Below, in pieces: positions 17,098-28,047 of a stretch of 64,000 bases of DNA. The notes beneath the pieces were generated by a model. That model did not search any database and was not told the DNA's origin. It saw nothing but the letters and a program-made list of their open reading frames with translations. This DNA is from Brevundimonas sp. UBA6550. GTDB taxonomy: Bacteria; Pseudomonadota; Alphaproteobacteria; Caulobacterales; Caulobacteraceae. The translations under genes were made by a program, and so were the position numbers. The stretch is from NCBI RefSeq assembly GCF_002434505.1, contig NZ_DJKE01000001.1:248001-312000 (forward strand), written 5' to 3'. Positions within the stretch are counted from its first letter, which is position 1, and each line of letters opens with the position of its first letter.

Positions 17098-18099
17098 TCA
17101 GATTCGGCCCAGCGCCGCGTCGCGCTCGGCCCGCGTCTTGATGATGGTCAGCACATTGTCCTGAATGTCGCCCATCATCAGTTCGCCCCACAGTCTGGCA
17201 TAGGGGTTGACGTGGGTCTTGGCGACATAGCGGGTCGTCAGGGTCACTTCGGTCAGGCCGGGTGAGATCGGGCGCAGGACGTAGTCGCCGGACTCGATCT
17301 TCAGGAATTCGCCATCCGGCGAAATATGCTTGTCGGTATAGTCCTGCACCGAACTGTTGGTGAAGTTGAAGTCCCAGCCCAGTTTGCGGCCGGGCGCCCA
17401 GGCGACGATCCGTTCCTCGAAGTTGACGTGATCGCCCCAATAGGCCGTCCGCACCGCCTCCACGCCGGTCCCGACGACGGTGGATTCCTTGGGGCGGGGG
17501 ATGCCCAGGATGTTGTGGGTGATGGTCCAGCGCCCCTCCTGTTCGCCGATGTCGCGGCTGGACACCGCATAGGGCCAGATGTCTTCGGGCGCGGCGCGGA
17601 CCACGACGGTGCGGCTGAGGGAGACGGCTTCGTGCGGCATGGGCAGTTGCGCCTCCACCATCGCCGCCGCCAGGGGGATGATCAGGAAGCTGGATTGCAG
17701 GGTCCCGCCCCGGCGATGACGTTGCGAGCGCATGATGAGCGCGCCCGCCCAGCCGCTGAGCAGCCAGACCGGCGACAGCATGACGATGCAGATGACCCCC
17801 TCATGCAGGATGAAGGCCGAGGCCAGACAGACGATCACGCCCAGAACCACAGGCACAAGCCAGTAGAAGCCGACCGACCGGGTCTTGTCCGGGTCGCCGA
17901 TGTAGCAGATCAGCGCGCACAGGACGGCCGGCAACAGGGCCAGAAACCATAGGCTGGCGAACCAGACCGAGCCTGCCCGCGAAGCCGAGAACAGAACGAA
18001 GGCGCTGAACGCGATCGCCAGGGCCAGGGCGAAGCCCGACAGGAGACGTCCGTTCAGACGTCTGCGGGCATTGGAAGTCGTGGGGTCTTGCTGGGTCAT
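17098..18099 (-). CDS. Membrane protein with C-terminal SRPBCC-like domain
   Basis: The 333-residue product has about four to five N-terminal membrane helices, followed by a soluble domain from about residue 160 (SRTVVVRAAPEDIWPYAV, then GWDFNFTNSSV) that resembles START/SRPBCC lipid-binding or polyketide-cyclase-like domains. The role is unknown. The ATG at 18099 was chosen; a TTG at 18138 is also in frame. The gene follows the GbsR-like regulator on the same strand with a 51-bp gap and is probably in its operon. Confidence 0.7.
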   Translation of the reverse strand: MTQQDPTTSNARRRLNGRLLSGFALALAIAFSAFVLFSASRAGSVWFASLWFLALLPAVLCALICYIGDPDKTRSVGFYWLVPVVLGVIVCLASAFILHEGVICIVMLSPVWLLSGWAGALIMRSQRHRRGGTLQSSFLIIPLAAAMVEAQLPMPHEAVSLSRTVVVRAAPEDIWPYAVSSRDIGEQEGRWTITHNILGIPRPKESTVVGTGVEAVRTAYWGDHVNFEERIVAWAPGRKLGWDFNFTNSSVQDYTDKHISPDGEFLKIESGDYVLRPISPGLTEVTLTTRYVAKTHVNPYARLWGELMMGDIQDNVLTIIKTRAERDAALGRI

Positions 18100-18150
18100 G
18101 ACGGTCTCGTCAGTTGTTTCTGCAGAGAGAGAAATCAAAGGGCAAATGAA

Positions 18151-18720
18151 TCATCCGCCTCGGTCCCGCTTGCCGACGAACTTGAGCAGGCCGACGACCT
18201 TGGATCCCATGCGGATCAGCCGCATCAAGGTGTCAGGCGGCACGTCCAGCATCTGCTGATACCAGCCGTCCACGGTGTTGACGAAACCCTGCAGCCGCTC
18301 CAGCCGGGCGCGAACCTCCGGGCTGACGCCGGAACCCTGGGCGTCGACGCCGGCTACGGCCTCGTTGATGGCGGCGACCATGGGATCGATCTCGCGCGCC
18401 TTGCGGCCCTGGGCGACCTTGGTGGCCATCTGCCAGAGATCGGTTTCGGCCTGATAGTGATCGCGACGGTCGCCCAGCACCGGAACCCGGTGGATCAGTT
18501 TCCAGGTCAGCAGTTCCTTCAGGCTGTTGGAGACATTCGACCGGGCCAGCCCCAGTGTCGTTGCGATGTCCTCGGCCGTCAGCGGCTGCTCGCTGAGATA
18601 TAGAAGCGCCTGAATCTGGGCGACCGAACGGTTAACGCCCCACTGGCCGCCAAGGTCGCCCCAGCGCAGCACGATCTGCTCGACAGCGAGCGGCAAAGAT
18701 CGGTCATTCGTTTCTGTCAT
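18151..18720 (-). CDS. GbsR/MarR-type transcriptional regulator
   Basis: The 189-residue protein has a winged helix (about 35-100: LTAEDIATTLGLARSNVSNSLKEL, then VPVLGDRRDHYQ), typical of the GbsR branch of the MarR superfamily, and a helical C-terminal dimerisation part. A perfect 18-bp palindrome spans its own start codon, which suggests strong autorepression. The likely target operon is itself plus the downstream membrane SRPBCC protein. Confidence 0.85.
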   Translation of the reverse strand: MTETNDRSLPLAVEQIVLRWGDLGGQWGVNRSVAQIQALLYLSEQPLTAEDIATTLGLARSNVSNSLKELLTWKLIHRVPVLGDRRDHYQAETDLWQMATKVAQGRKAREIDPMVAAINEAVAGVDAQGSGVSPEVRARLERLQGFVNTVDGWYQQMLDVPPDTLMRLIRMGSKVVGLLKFVGKRDRGG

Positions 18721-18728
18721 GACAGAAA
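18711..18728. promoter_or_regulatory. Perfect 18-bp palindrome over the GbsR-like start codon
   Basis: TTTCTGTCATGACAGAAA reads the same on both strands. Its centre CATG contains the start codon of the minus-strand regulator. It is a candidate autoregulatory operator. Confidence 0.65.
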
Positions 18729-18778
18729 TAAACGACGAACACCGTTTTGAGTCAAGGAGGCGGGGGCGCCGCCTCTGC

Positions 18779-19189
18779 CTATCCCTTGCGGCCGTCGAAC
18801 GCGGCCCGCGCGGCTTCGATGCGGTCGATGTTCTTTTCGGCCCAGGTCCAGACGCCGCAGAAGGCTTCGGCCAGGGTGACGCCCAGGTCGATCAGGCGGT
18901 ATTCGACCCTGGGCGGGATGACGGGGTGGACGGTGCGGATGACCAGGCCGTCGCGCTCCATCTGACGCAGGGTCTGGGTCAGCATCTTCTGGCTGATCCC
19001 GCCGACCAGGTCGCCGACGCGGGTAAAGCGCTGCTCGCCGTGTTCGGCCAGGACCTCCAGGATCAGCATGGTCCATTTGTCGGCGACGCGGCCGATCACG
19101 TCGTTGACCAGGGCCTCTACACGCGGATCGGCGGTTTCGCCGGTTTCGGGATGCGCGATTCTTGCGGGCGGAACGGCCGTCATGTCCAT
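18779..19189 (-). CDS. HxlR family transcriptional regulator
   Basis: The 136-residue protein matches the HxlR winged-helix family: VADKWTMLILEVLAEHGEQRF, then GISQKMLTQTLRQMERDGLV and the wing VEYRLIDLG. Such regulators often sense electrophiles or redox stress and control a neighbouring oxidoreductase. The divergent SDR gene starts 104 bp away, and an inverted repeat lies in the gap. Confidence 0.92.
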   Translation of the reverse strand: MDMTAVPPARIAHPETGETADPRVEALVNDVIGRVADKWTMLILEVLAEHGEQRFTRVGDLVGGISQKMLTQTLRQMERDGLVIRTVHPVIPPRVEYRLIDLGVTLAEAFCGVWTWAEKNIDRIEAARAAFDGRKG

Positions 19190-19204
19190 TTCTTTCCGGC
19201 GGGT

Positions 19205-19231
19205 AAGTAGGGCGGTTTCAAGTGCCTACTT
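19205..19231. promoter_or_regulatory. Inverted repeat between HxlR and SDR genes
   Basis: AAGTAGG (19205-19211) and CCTACTT (19225-19231) are perfect 7-bp arms 13 bp apart. The position in a divergent regulator/oxidoreductase gap makes it a candidate HxlR operator controlling both genes. Confidence 0.5.
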
Positions 19232-19293
19232 TCGATTGGAGAGTGAAGGTCATACCTCGTCTTCATCGCTGACGCATCCTCGAGGAAACGATC

Positions 19294-20046
19294 ATGAACA
19301 TCACCGGCAACACCCTGCTGATCACCGGCGGCGGCACGGGCATAGGCCGCGCCCTGGCCGAGGCGCTGCACGCGCGCGGCAATCAGATCATCATCACCGG
19401 CCGTCGCGAAGACGTGCTGAAGGCGACGGCCGCCGCCAATCCCGGCATGGCCTGGGCCACGCTGGACATGCAGGACGCCGGCACCGTCGCCGCCTTCGGC
19501 GCCCAGGTGGTCAAGGACCATCCCGCCCTGAACGCCGTGATCCTGAACGCCGGGATCATGAAGCTGGAGGACCTGAAGGCCCAGCCGTTCGACCTGGCCA
19601 CGGTGGACGCGACCATCGCCACCAATCTGTTGGGGCCGATCCGCCTGACGGCCGCCCTGCTGCCGCATCTGACGGCGCAACCGGCGGCGACGGTGATGAC
19701 GGTGACGTCGGGCCTGGCCTTCATCCCCCTGACGGCGACGCCGACCTACAACGCCACCAAGGCGGCGATGCATTCCTGGACCCAGTCGCTGCGGCATCAA
19801 CTGGCCGACACCTCGGTCGAGGTGCTGGAGCTGGCCCCGCCCGCCGTGGCCACCGACATCGTGCCGGGCCATGCGGAGAACCCCAACTCCATGCCGCTGG
19901 CGGACTATACGGCCGAGGTGATCGGCCTGATCGAACGGGGCGAGACGCCGCGCGGCGAAATCCTGGTCGAACGGGTCAAGCCGCTACGGTTCGCCGAGGT
20001 GAACGGCTATGACGCGGTGTTCGAGCGGCTGAACGGGGCGCACTGA
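19294..20046 (+). CDS. Short-chain dehydrogenase/reductase, DltE-like
   Basis: The 250-residue Rossmann-fold enzyme has the cofactor motif TGGGTGIG, the NAG motif in LNAGIM, and the catalytic Ser/Tyr/Lys in VTSG...YNATKA. The PPAVATDIVPGH region resembles the DltE/YciK-like SDR group. The substrate is unknown; the neighbouring HxlR regulator suggests induction by a reactive compound. GAGGAAA stands before the ATG. Confidence 0.9.
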   Translation: MNITGNTLLITGGGTGIGRALAEALHARGNQIIITGRREDVLKATAAANPGMAWATLDMQDAGTVAAFGAQVVKDHPALNAVILNAGIMKLEDLKAQPFDLATVDATIATNLLGPIRLTAALLPHLTAQPAATVMTVTSGLAFIPLTATPTYNATKAAMHSWTQSLRHQLADTSVEVLELAPPAVATDIVPGHAENPNSMPLADYTAEVIGLIERGETPRGEILVERVKPLRFAEVNGYDAVFERLNGAH

Positions 20047-20062
20047 GGCGTCGTAAATGCCT

Positions 20063-20225
20063 TTCCCTCCCCGTGCCGGGGAGGGTGGTCGCGAAGCGAC
20101 CGGGTGGGGGCGGCCGGGCAAAGCCTCTCAGATTTCGTCTGAAGTCAGATCAGCGCGCCGTCGCCTAGCCGCCCCCACCCGGCTTCGCCTGCGGCTCAGC
20201 CACCCTACCCCGCAGGGGGAGGGAT
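20063..20225. repeat. Palindromic intergenic element, family B copy 2
   Basis: It begins TTCCCTCCCCG and ends CAGGGGGAGGGA, with inner arms CCGGGTGGGGGCGG and CCGCCCCCACCCGG. It matches element B1 in layout (GTCGCGAAGCGAC left, CTTCGCCTGCGGCTCAGCCACCCT right). It lies between the convergent SDR and lepA genes and could terminate both. Confidence 0.78.
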
Positions 20226-20243
20226 AAGATCGTCGCTAGGCGA

Positions 20244-22052
<1,809 letters not shown>

Positions 22053-22246
22053 CCGCGCGCCCCTATCACGCGCAAGGGTCCGGGGCCAGCCGCACGGCCG
22101 ATCTGTCGCGCGCCCGACCACATTACGGCTTTGCAACAAACCACTTCCGCGTTTGAGAACGGCTCGCGGACGCGGTAAGGAGCAACTCTTCCCCTAACCG
22201 GCGCCCAGCCGGCGATGCGCTTCGCCTGCAACCGAGGAAATCCCCC

Positions 22247-23380
22247 GTGTCCAAGACGACCCGAACCGCTCTCAACGTCGGCGCCATGGCCCTGTCGGCG
22301 TTTCTGCTGGCGAGCTGCGGCGGGCATGGCGAGGACAAGAGCGAGGAAAAGGCCGGCGGCGGCTCGCGCCAGACCGTCAGCGTGGCCACCGTGTCCCAGA
22401 CCAGCCTGAACCGCACCGTGACCGCGTCCGGCACCGTCTCGGCCTGGGAAGAGGTGCCGGTGGCGGCCGAGACCGGGGGCCTGACCGCCGTCGCCGTCTA
22501 TGTGGACGAGGGAACCTATGTCCGTCAGGGCCAGCCCCTGGTGCAGATGAACGATGTCCTGCTGCGCGCCCAACTTCAGCAGCAGCAGGCCCAGGTGCAG
22601 CTGGCCCAGGCCAATGTGTCGCGCGACGACGCCGCCCTGGACCGCGCCCAGCAGCTGAAGGAACGCGGCTTCCTCAGCCAGGCGTCGCTGGACACCGCCC
22701 TGGCCAATCAGCGGTCCTCGACCGCCAATCTGGCCGCCGCCCGCGCGGCCCTGTCCGAGACCCAGACGCGCCTCAGCCAATCCACCATCCGCGCGCCCGT
22801 CGGCGGGCTGATCGTCAGCCGCAGCGTGACCAAGGGCCAGATCATCGCGGCCGGGACCGAACTGTTCCGCATGGTCCGCGACGGCCGGCTGGAGCTGGAC
22901 GCCCAGGTGCCGGAGACGGAGCTGGGCCTGGTGCGCGCCGGTCAGTCGGCGACCGTGACCTCCAGCGAGGCCGGCCAGACCACCGGCTCGGTCCGCATCG
23001 TCACGCCCGAGGTGAACGCCACGACCCGCCTGGGCCTGGCCCGCATCTCCCTGGCGCCCGGCGCCCAGCTGCGGCCCGGCATGTTCGCGCGCGCCGACAT
23101 CGCCGTGGGCGACCAGCCGGCGACCACCGTCCCGACCGGGGCGGTGCTGTACCGGGAGAACAAGCCCGGCGTCTTCGTCCTGAACGGCGACAGGGTTCAT
23201 TTCCAGCCGATCACGGTCCTGTCGCGCACCGACGCCCAGACGGCGGTGTCGGGCGTCAACACCGGCGTGCGCGTGGTGGTGGACGGCGCGGGCTTCCTGA
23301 ACGAGGGCGACCGCGTCAACGTCGCCCCGGCCGTGGGCGCCCCCGCCGTCGCCCCCGCAGCCCCGGCCGCGACCAAGTAG
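22247..23380 (+). CDS. RND efflux periplasmic adaptor, lipoprotein
   Basis: The 377-residue membrane-fusion protein has a lipobox LLASC (acceptor C24). The biotinyl-lipoyl halves are at about 75-105 and 175-215 (STIRAPVGGLI) around a coiled coil (about 100-170), followed by beta-barrel segments. It links an inner-membrane RND pump to an outer-membrane channel. GTG start with GAGGAAA before it. The C-terminus is an Ala/Pro-rich tail. The RND pump gene follows after 10 bp; no outer-membrane factor gene is visible. Confidence 0.93.
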   Translation: MSKTTRTALNVGAMALSAFLLASCGGHGEDKSEEKAGGGSRQTVSVATVSQTSLNRTVTASGTVSAWEEVPVAAETGGLTAVAVYVDEGTYVRQGQPLVQMNDVLLRAQLQQQQAQVQLAQANVSRDDAALDRAQQLKERGFLSQASLDTALANQRSSTANLAAARAALSETQTRLSQSTIRAPVGGLIVSRSVTKGQIIAAGTELFRMVRDGRLELDAQVPETELGLVRAGQSATVTSSEAGQTTGSVRIVTPEVNATTRLGLARISLAPGAQLRPGMFARADIAVGDQPATTVPTGAVLYRENKPGVFVLNGDRVHFQPITVLSRTDAQTAVSGVNTGVRVVVDGAGFLNEGDRVNVAPAVGAPAVAPAAPAATK

Positions 23381-23390
23381 GACCGACGCC

Positions 23391-26300
23391 ATGAACCAGA
23401 TGTCGTCCTGGGCGATCAAGAATCCGATCCCGATCATCCTGCTGTTCCTGCTGCTGACGCTCGGCGGGGTGGTCGGCTTCATGGGGATGCGGATCAATCA
23501 GAACCCCGACGTCGACTTCCCCCTGGTCGCCGTCACCGCCGCCCGCCCCGGCTCCGCCCCGGCGGAAATGGAGGTGCAGGTCACGCGCCTGATCGAGGAT
23601 TCGCTGGCCGGCCTGTCGGGCGTGCGCCACATCAACTCCAACATCACCGACGGCGTCTCGACCACGACCATCGAGTTCGAGCTGGGCACAGACACCGACC
23701 GGGCCACCAACGACGTGCGCAACGCCATGACCGGCCTGCGCGCCAGCCTGCCCCAGGACATGCAGGAGCCGGCGGTCCAGCGCATCGACATCACCGGCGA
23801 CGCCCTGATCACCTATGTCGTGCGCTCGCCCACCATGACGCCGGAAGAGATCAGCTGGTTCATCGACAACGAGGTCAGCCGCAGCCTGCTGGCCCTGGGC
23901 GGCGTCGGCCAGGTCAACCGCTCCGGCGGGGTGGATCGCGAAATGCGGGTCGAGCTGGATCCGCAACGGCTGGCCGCCTATGGCGTCACCGCCGCCGAGG
24001 TCAGCCAGGCCCTGAACAACGTCAACAACAACCTGCCCGGCGGCCGCGTCACCATCGCCGGATCCGAGCGCGCGGTCCGCACCCTGGGTTCGGCCACCTC
24101 GGTCCAGCAGCTTCGCGAGACCCTGGTGCCGCTGGGCGACGGCAAGACCGTGCGCCTGGATAATCTGGGCAAGGTCGAGGACAAGTGGAGCGAGCCGCGC
24201 CGCCTGGCCCGCTACAACGGCCAGGAGGCCGTGACCTTCAACTTCCTGCGCTCGCGCACCGCCTCCGAGGTCAAGGTCGCCGACAAGGTCCGCGAAGAGG
24301 TCAAGCGGCTGAACGAGGCCCATCCCGAACTGACCATCCGCCAGGTCACCGCCAGCGTCGAACAGATCGAGGAATCCTATCTGGCCTCGCTGGAGGCCCT
24401 GCTGCTGGGCGCCGTGCTGGCGGTCATCATCGTCTTCATCTTCCTGCGAGACTGGCGGGCCACCTTCATCGCGGCCACGGCCATGCCGATGTCGCTGATC
24501 CCGACCTTCGCCATCCTGGGGCCGATGGATCAGTCGCTGAACGTGGTCACGCTCCTGGCCCTGTCGCTGACCATCGGCATCCTGGTCGACGACGCCATCG
24601 TGGAGATCGAGAACATCGTCCGCCACATGCGCGACGGCAAACCGCCCTATGACGCCTCGCTGGAGGCGGCCGACGAGATCGGTCTGGCGGTCGTGGCCAC
24701 CACCGCCACCATCGTCGCCGTGTTCGCGCCCGTGGGCTTCATGCCCGGCATCATCGGACAGTTCTTCAAGGCCTTCGCCCTGGCGGCCTGCGTGTCTGTG
24801 GTCTTCTCCCTGCTGGTGGCGCGCACCCTGACGCCGCTGATGGCGGCCTATATCCTCAAACACACCCACCATGAGGACAAGGATCCGTTCTGGATGGGCG
24901 GTTACCTGAAAGCGCTGCGCTGGTCGCTGGGCAACCGCTGGAAGGTGTTCGTCCTGGGCATCCTGTTCCTGGTCGGCTCCATCGGCACCGCGATCGTGGC
25001 CAAGATGTCGTTCGAGTTCATGTCGCCCGGCGACACGGCCCGCGCCGCCTTCCAGGTCGAACTGCCGCCCGGCTCCACCCTGCGTCAGACCGATGCGGTG
25101 GTGCAGCAGGTGACCCGGACGCTGGAGGCCCGGCCCGAGGTGACGTCGGTCTATGCCGCCATCGGGGGTCAGGACGTGACCCAGGCCAATGTCTATGCCG
25201 ACATGGTGCCCAAGGGCGACCGCGATCTGAGCCAGCAGGCCTTCGCCCGCGCCATGGTGGACGAGCTGAAGAAGATCCCCGGCGCCCGCGTCCGCGCCGG
25301 CATCGCCCAGCAGGGCGGCGGCCCCGGAGACGGCACGACCTACACCTTCTCGATTCTGGGCGACAATCCCGACGCCCTGAACGCGGCGGCGCGCAAGGTC
25401 GAGGCCGAGATGCGGACCGTTCCGGGTCTGGCGAACGTGGTCAACTCGGCCGCCATCGCCCGGCCGGAAATCCTGGTCACGCCGCGCCCCGACGAGGCGG
25501 CCCTGGCGGGCGTGTCCGCCGGCGCCATTTCACAGGCCGTGCGCGTCGCCACCATCGGCGACGTGGATCAGAACCTGCCCAAATATAACCTCGGCGACCG
25601 CCAGGTGCCGATCCGTCTGCAGCTGACCGAGGCCGCGCGCGAGGACCTGAGCGTGCTGGAGAACCTGCGCGTTCCCGCAAGCGGCGGCGCCTCGGTGCCG
25701 CTGAGCGCCGTCGCCGACATCCAGTTCGGCGCCGGCCCAGCCACCGTCAACCGCCAGGACCGTTCGCGCCTCGCCTCGATCAGCGCCGAACTGGACGGCA
25801 CGACGACCGGGGCGGCCAGCGCGGCGGTCAACCGCCTGCCCTCGGTCAAGAACCTGCCCGCCGGCGTGCGCCAGGTGCCGGCCGGCGACGCCGAGTTCAT
25901 TCAGGAGATGCTGACCGGCTTCGGCGTCGCCTTCGCCTCGGGCATCCTGTTGATGTATGCGGTTCTGACCTTGCTGTTCAAAAGCTTCGCCTATCCGATC
26001 ACCATCATGGCGGCCCTGCCGCTGGCCATCGGCGGCGCCTTCATCGCCCTGGCCATCGGCGGCGCCAACTTCTCCATGTCGGCCCTGATCGGGGTGCTGA
26101 TGCTGATGGGGATCGCGGCCAAGAACTCCATCCTGCTGGTCGACTACGTCATCATGGCCGAGCGCGACGGGATGCCCCGGCGCGAGGCCATTCTGGACGC
26201 GGCGCACAAGCGCGCCCGGCCCATCCTGATGACCACCTTCGCCATGGGCGCCGGCATGGTGCCCATCGCCATGGGGGTGGGGGCCGACGTCCAGTTCCGC

Positions 26301-26483
26301 TCGCCCATGGCCATCGCCGTGCTGGGCGGACTGATCTCCTCGACCTTCCTCAGCCTGCTCTACATCCCGGCCATCTTCACCATCGTCGACGACTTCGCCC
26401 AGGGCGCCCGCCGCATCCTGCACCGCAAGACGGCCGGCCAGCGCGAACTGGCCAAGCCGAAACAGGGACCGCTGGTGGAATAA
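23391..26483 (+). CDS. RND-family inner-membrane efflux pump
   Basis: The 1030-residue pump has twelve expected membrane helices, with the paired acidic residues of the proton relay in GILVDDAIVEIENI and two large periplasmic loops. The start MSSWAIKNPIPIILLFLLL is the usual first helix, and LMLMGIAAKNSILLVDY marks the second half. Family members use the proton gradient to export hydrophobic toxins or drugs; it resembles the multidrug (HAE1-like) group more than metal pumps. A strong terminator follows. Confidence 0.95.
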   Translation: MNQMSSWAIKNPIPIILLFLLLTLGGVVGFMGMRINQNPDVDFPLVAVTAARPGSAPAEMEVQVTRLIEDSLAGLSGVRHINSNITDGVSTTTIEFELGTDTDRATNDVRNAMTGLRASLPQDMQEPAVQRIDITGDALITYVVRSPTMTPEEISWFIDNEVSRSLLALGGVGQVNRSGGVDREMRVELDPQRLAAYGVTAAEVSQALNNVNNNLPGGRVTIAGSERAVRTLGSATSVQQLRETLVPLGDGKTVRLDNLGKVEDKWSEPRRLARYNGQEAVTFNFLRSRTASEVKVADKVREEVKRLNEAHPELTIRQVTASVEQIEESYLASLEALLLGAVLAVIIVFIFLRDWRATFIAATAMPMSLIPTFAILGPMDQSLNVVTLLALSLTIGILVDDAIVEIENIVRHMRDGKPPYDASLEAADEIGLAVVATTATIVAVFAPVGFMPGIIGQFFKAFALAACVSVVFSLLVARTLTPLMAAYILKHTHHEDKDPFWMGGYLKALRWSLGNRWKVFVLGILFLVGSIGTAIVAKMSFEFMSPGDTARAAFQVELPPGSTLRQTDAVVQQVTRTLEARPEVTSVYAAIGGQDVTQANVYADMVPKGDRDLSQQAFARAMVDELKKIPGARVRAGIAQQGGGPGDGTTYTFSILGDNPDALNAAARKVEAEMRTVPGLANVVNSAAIARPEILVTPRPDEAALAGVSAGAISQAVRVATIGDVDQNLPKYNLGDRQVPIRLQLTEAAREDLSVLENLRVPASGGASVPLSAVADIQFGAGPATVNRQDRSRLASISAELDGTTTGAASAAVNRLPSVKNLPAGVRQVPAGDAEFIQEMLTGFGVAFASGILLMYAVLTLLFKSFAYPITIMAALPLAIGGAFIALAIGGANFSMSALIGVLMLMGIAAKNSILLVDYVIMAERDGMPRREAILDAAHKRARPILMTTFAMGAGMVPIAMGVGADVQFRSPMAIAVLGGLISSTFLSLLYIPAIFTIVDDFAQGARRILHRKTAGQRELAKPKQGPLVE

Positions 26484-26491
26484 AGGCCTTT

Positions 26492-26536
26492 CCGGGAGAG
26501 GCGCCGCGCGTTCGGCGGACCTCTCCCGGCCGTTTT
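26492..26536 (+). terminator. Rho-independent terminator after the RND operon
   Basis: Perfect arms CCGGGAGAGG and CCTCTCCCGG enclose a GC-rich loop and are followed by CCGTTTT. It lies between the pump gene and the convergent LysR gene. Confidence 0.8.
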
Positions 26537-26545
26537 GGAAAGCGC

Positions 26546-27463
26546 CTAGGGATCGGCGGCGACGCTTTGCGCGATCTGCGTCCGCAACCATCTCAGGCCC
26601 TGGTCGTAATCCCGCCGGACATGCCAGGCCTGCACCAGGGGAATGATCGGCAGCGCGATCGGCGGCGGCGCGATCACAAGGCCTTCTTGCCGGCTCGCCA
26701 GACTCCGGCGGGCGACGGTCAGGATCAGGTCGGAGCCTTGCAGAAGCCGGGGCGCGACCGACCAATGCGGCAGGGTGATCGCCACGCGCCTGTCGAGACC
26801 CCGAGCGGCCAGGGCGGCGTCCACCTCCCCATTGTCCTCGGGCGAGGCGGAGACGGCGATGTGCGGTCTCGACAGATAGGCCCGTAGCGAAGCCGGCGCC
26901 CCCGATGTCGCATCGGCGAGGCAGGCGAACTGGTCATCGAACAGGGGGGATGTGCGAAGGTCGTCGGTTCGCCCCTGGGGATAGACCCCGATCGCCAGAT
27001 CGATCTCGCCCGCCCGGATCGCGGCCAGCGCGGCGTCCCGACCCAGCGACACAAGGGCCAGAGTCGCGCCCGGCGCCGCATGAACGATCCGCCCGACCAG
27101 GCCGGGCAGAAGGACGTCGGCCGCATAGTCCGACATCGACAGCCGAAACTCGCGCTTGGCCGTCTCGGCCCTGAACACCCGCTCGTCCACCAGACCGCTC
27201 AGCATCGACAGCGCGTCCCGCAACGGCGCCGCCAGGTCCAGGGCGCGCGGCGTCGGCTCCAACCGCCCCTGGCGCCGCACCAGAATCGGATCGTCGAACA
27301 GGACGCGAAGACGGGCCAGGGCATGGCTGACGGCAGGCTGGGTCTTGTTCAGCCGAACGGCGGCGCGGGTGACATGGCGCTCGGCGAGCAAGGCGTCCAG
27401 CACAACCAGAAGGTTGAGATCGACGCCGTTCAGATCATTCACAGATCGCATGATCGGCATCAT
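26546..27463 (-). CDS. LysR family transcriptional regulator
   Basis: The 305-residue protein begins with the LysR helix-turn-helix (DLNLLVVLDALLAERHVTRAA, then NKTQPAVSHALARLR) and continues with a substrate-binding domain (about 100-300). The N-terminal style is that of the NodD/NahR/SyrM branch. Several ATG codons lie near the start (27463, 27460 and 27451). It is divergent from a VOC-family gene 67 bp away, which is its most likely target. Confidence 0.92.
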   Translation of the reverse strand: MMPIMRSVNDLNGVDLNLLVVLDALLAERHVTRAAVRLNKTQPAVSHALARLRVLFDDPILVRRQGRLEPTPRALDLAAPLRDALSMLSGLVDERVFRAETAKREFRLSMSDYAADVLLPGLVGRIVHAAPGATLALVSLGRDAALAAIRAGEIDLAIGVYPQGRTDDLRTSPLFDDQFACLADATSGAPASLRAYLSRPHIAVSASPEDNGEVDAALAARGLDRRVAITLPHWSVAPRLLQGSDLILTVARRSLASRQEGLVIAPPPIALPIIPLVQAWHVRRDYDQGLRWLRTQIAQSVAADP

Positions 27464-27530
27464 GCATCTTCATTTCCATTCGCTCAACGCATGACGAAAC
27501 ATGCCGGACATCAAGCCAGGAGCGCAAGAC

Positions 27531-27968
27531 ATGTCCGAAACGCCACATCCCGACCGGGGACTGACCCACGTCGCATTTGTCGTGCGCGACCTGGATCGGA
27601 GCCGCGCCTTCTACAAAACCTTCGCCGGGCTTTCGGCGACCCACGAGCGCGAGGGAGCGGGGCCCATCAACCGCGTCGTCTGGATGGCGGACCCCCATAC
27701 GCGGTTCGCCGTCGTGCTGGTGGAATCCGACGCCCTGCGCGACACGCCTCTGGGGCCTTTCGGCCATTTGGGCATGGCCTGCGCCAGCCGCGCGGACGTG
27801 GATCGTCTGGCGGACCTGGCCAGGGCGCAAGGCGTCCTGCGCTCGCCGCCCACGCAAAGCCCCGATCCGGTGGGGTACTGGACCTATATCGCCGACCCCG
27901 ACGGCAACACCCTGGAGCTGTCCTACGGGCAGACCGTTCGCCATTCGGCCCGACAGGCGGCCGGATAG
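27531..27968 (+). CDS. VOC (glyoxalase-fold) family protein
   Basis: The 145-residue protein shows two beta-alpha-beta-beta-beta units of the vicinal oxygen chelate fold: GLTHVAFVVRDLDRSRAFYK and the C-terminal YIADPDGNTLELSYG. Metal ligands are probably the N-terminal His and the late Glu. The ATG at 27531 was preferred over 27501 because AGGAG lies ten bases before it. The reaction could be glyoxalase, dioxygenase or resistance; context offers only a LysR regulator. Confidence 0.88.
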   Translation: MSETPHPDRGLTHVAFVVRDLDRSRAFYKTFAGLSATHEREGAGPINRVVWMADPHTRFAVVLVESDALRDTPLGPFGHLGMACASRADVDRLADLARAQGVLRSPPTQSPDPVGYWTYIADPDGNTLELSYGQTVRHSARQAAG

Positions 27969-27991
27969 CGGCCCGGCGAGCGCAAAGGAAA

Positions 27992-28021
27992 AAGGGCCGG
28001 CCGGTTTCCCGGTCGGCCCTT
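27992..28021. terminator. Two-way terminator between VOC and TonB receptor genes
   Basis: AAGGGCCGGCCGG and CCGGTCGGCCCTT form a 13-bp stem with one mismatch and a TTTC loop. Adenines on the left allow use on both strands. It ends 27 bp before the receptor gene's stop codon. Confidence 0.85.
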
Positions 28022-28047
28022 GGTCGTCCAGCCCTGCGGCCTGACGA

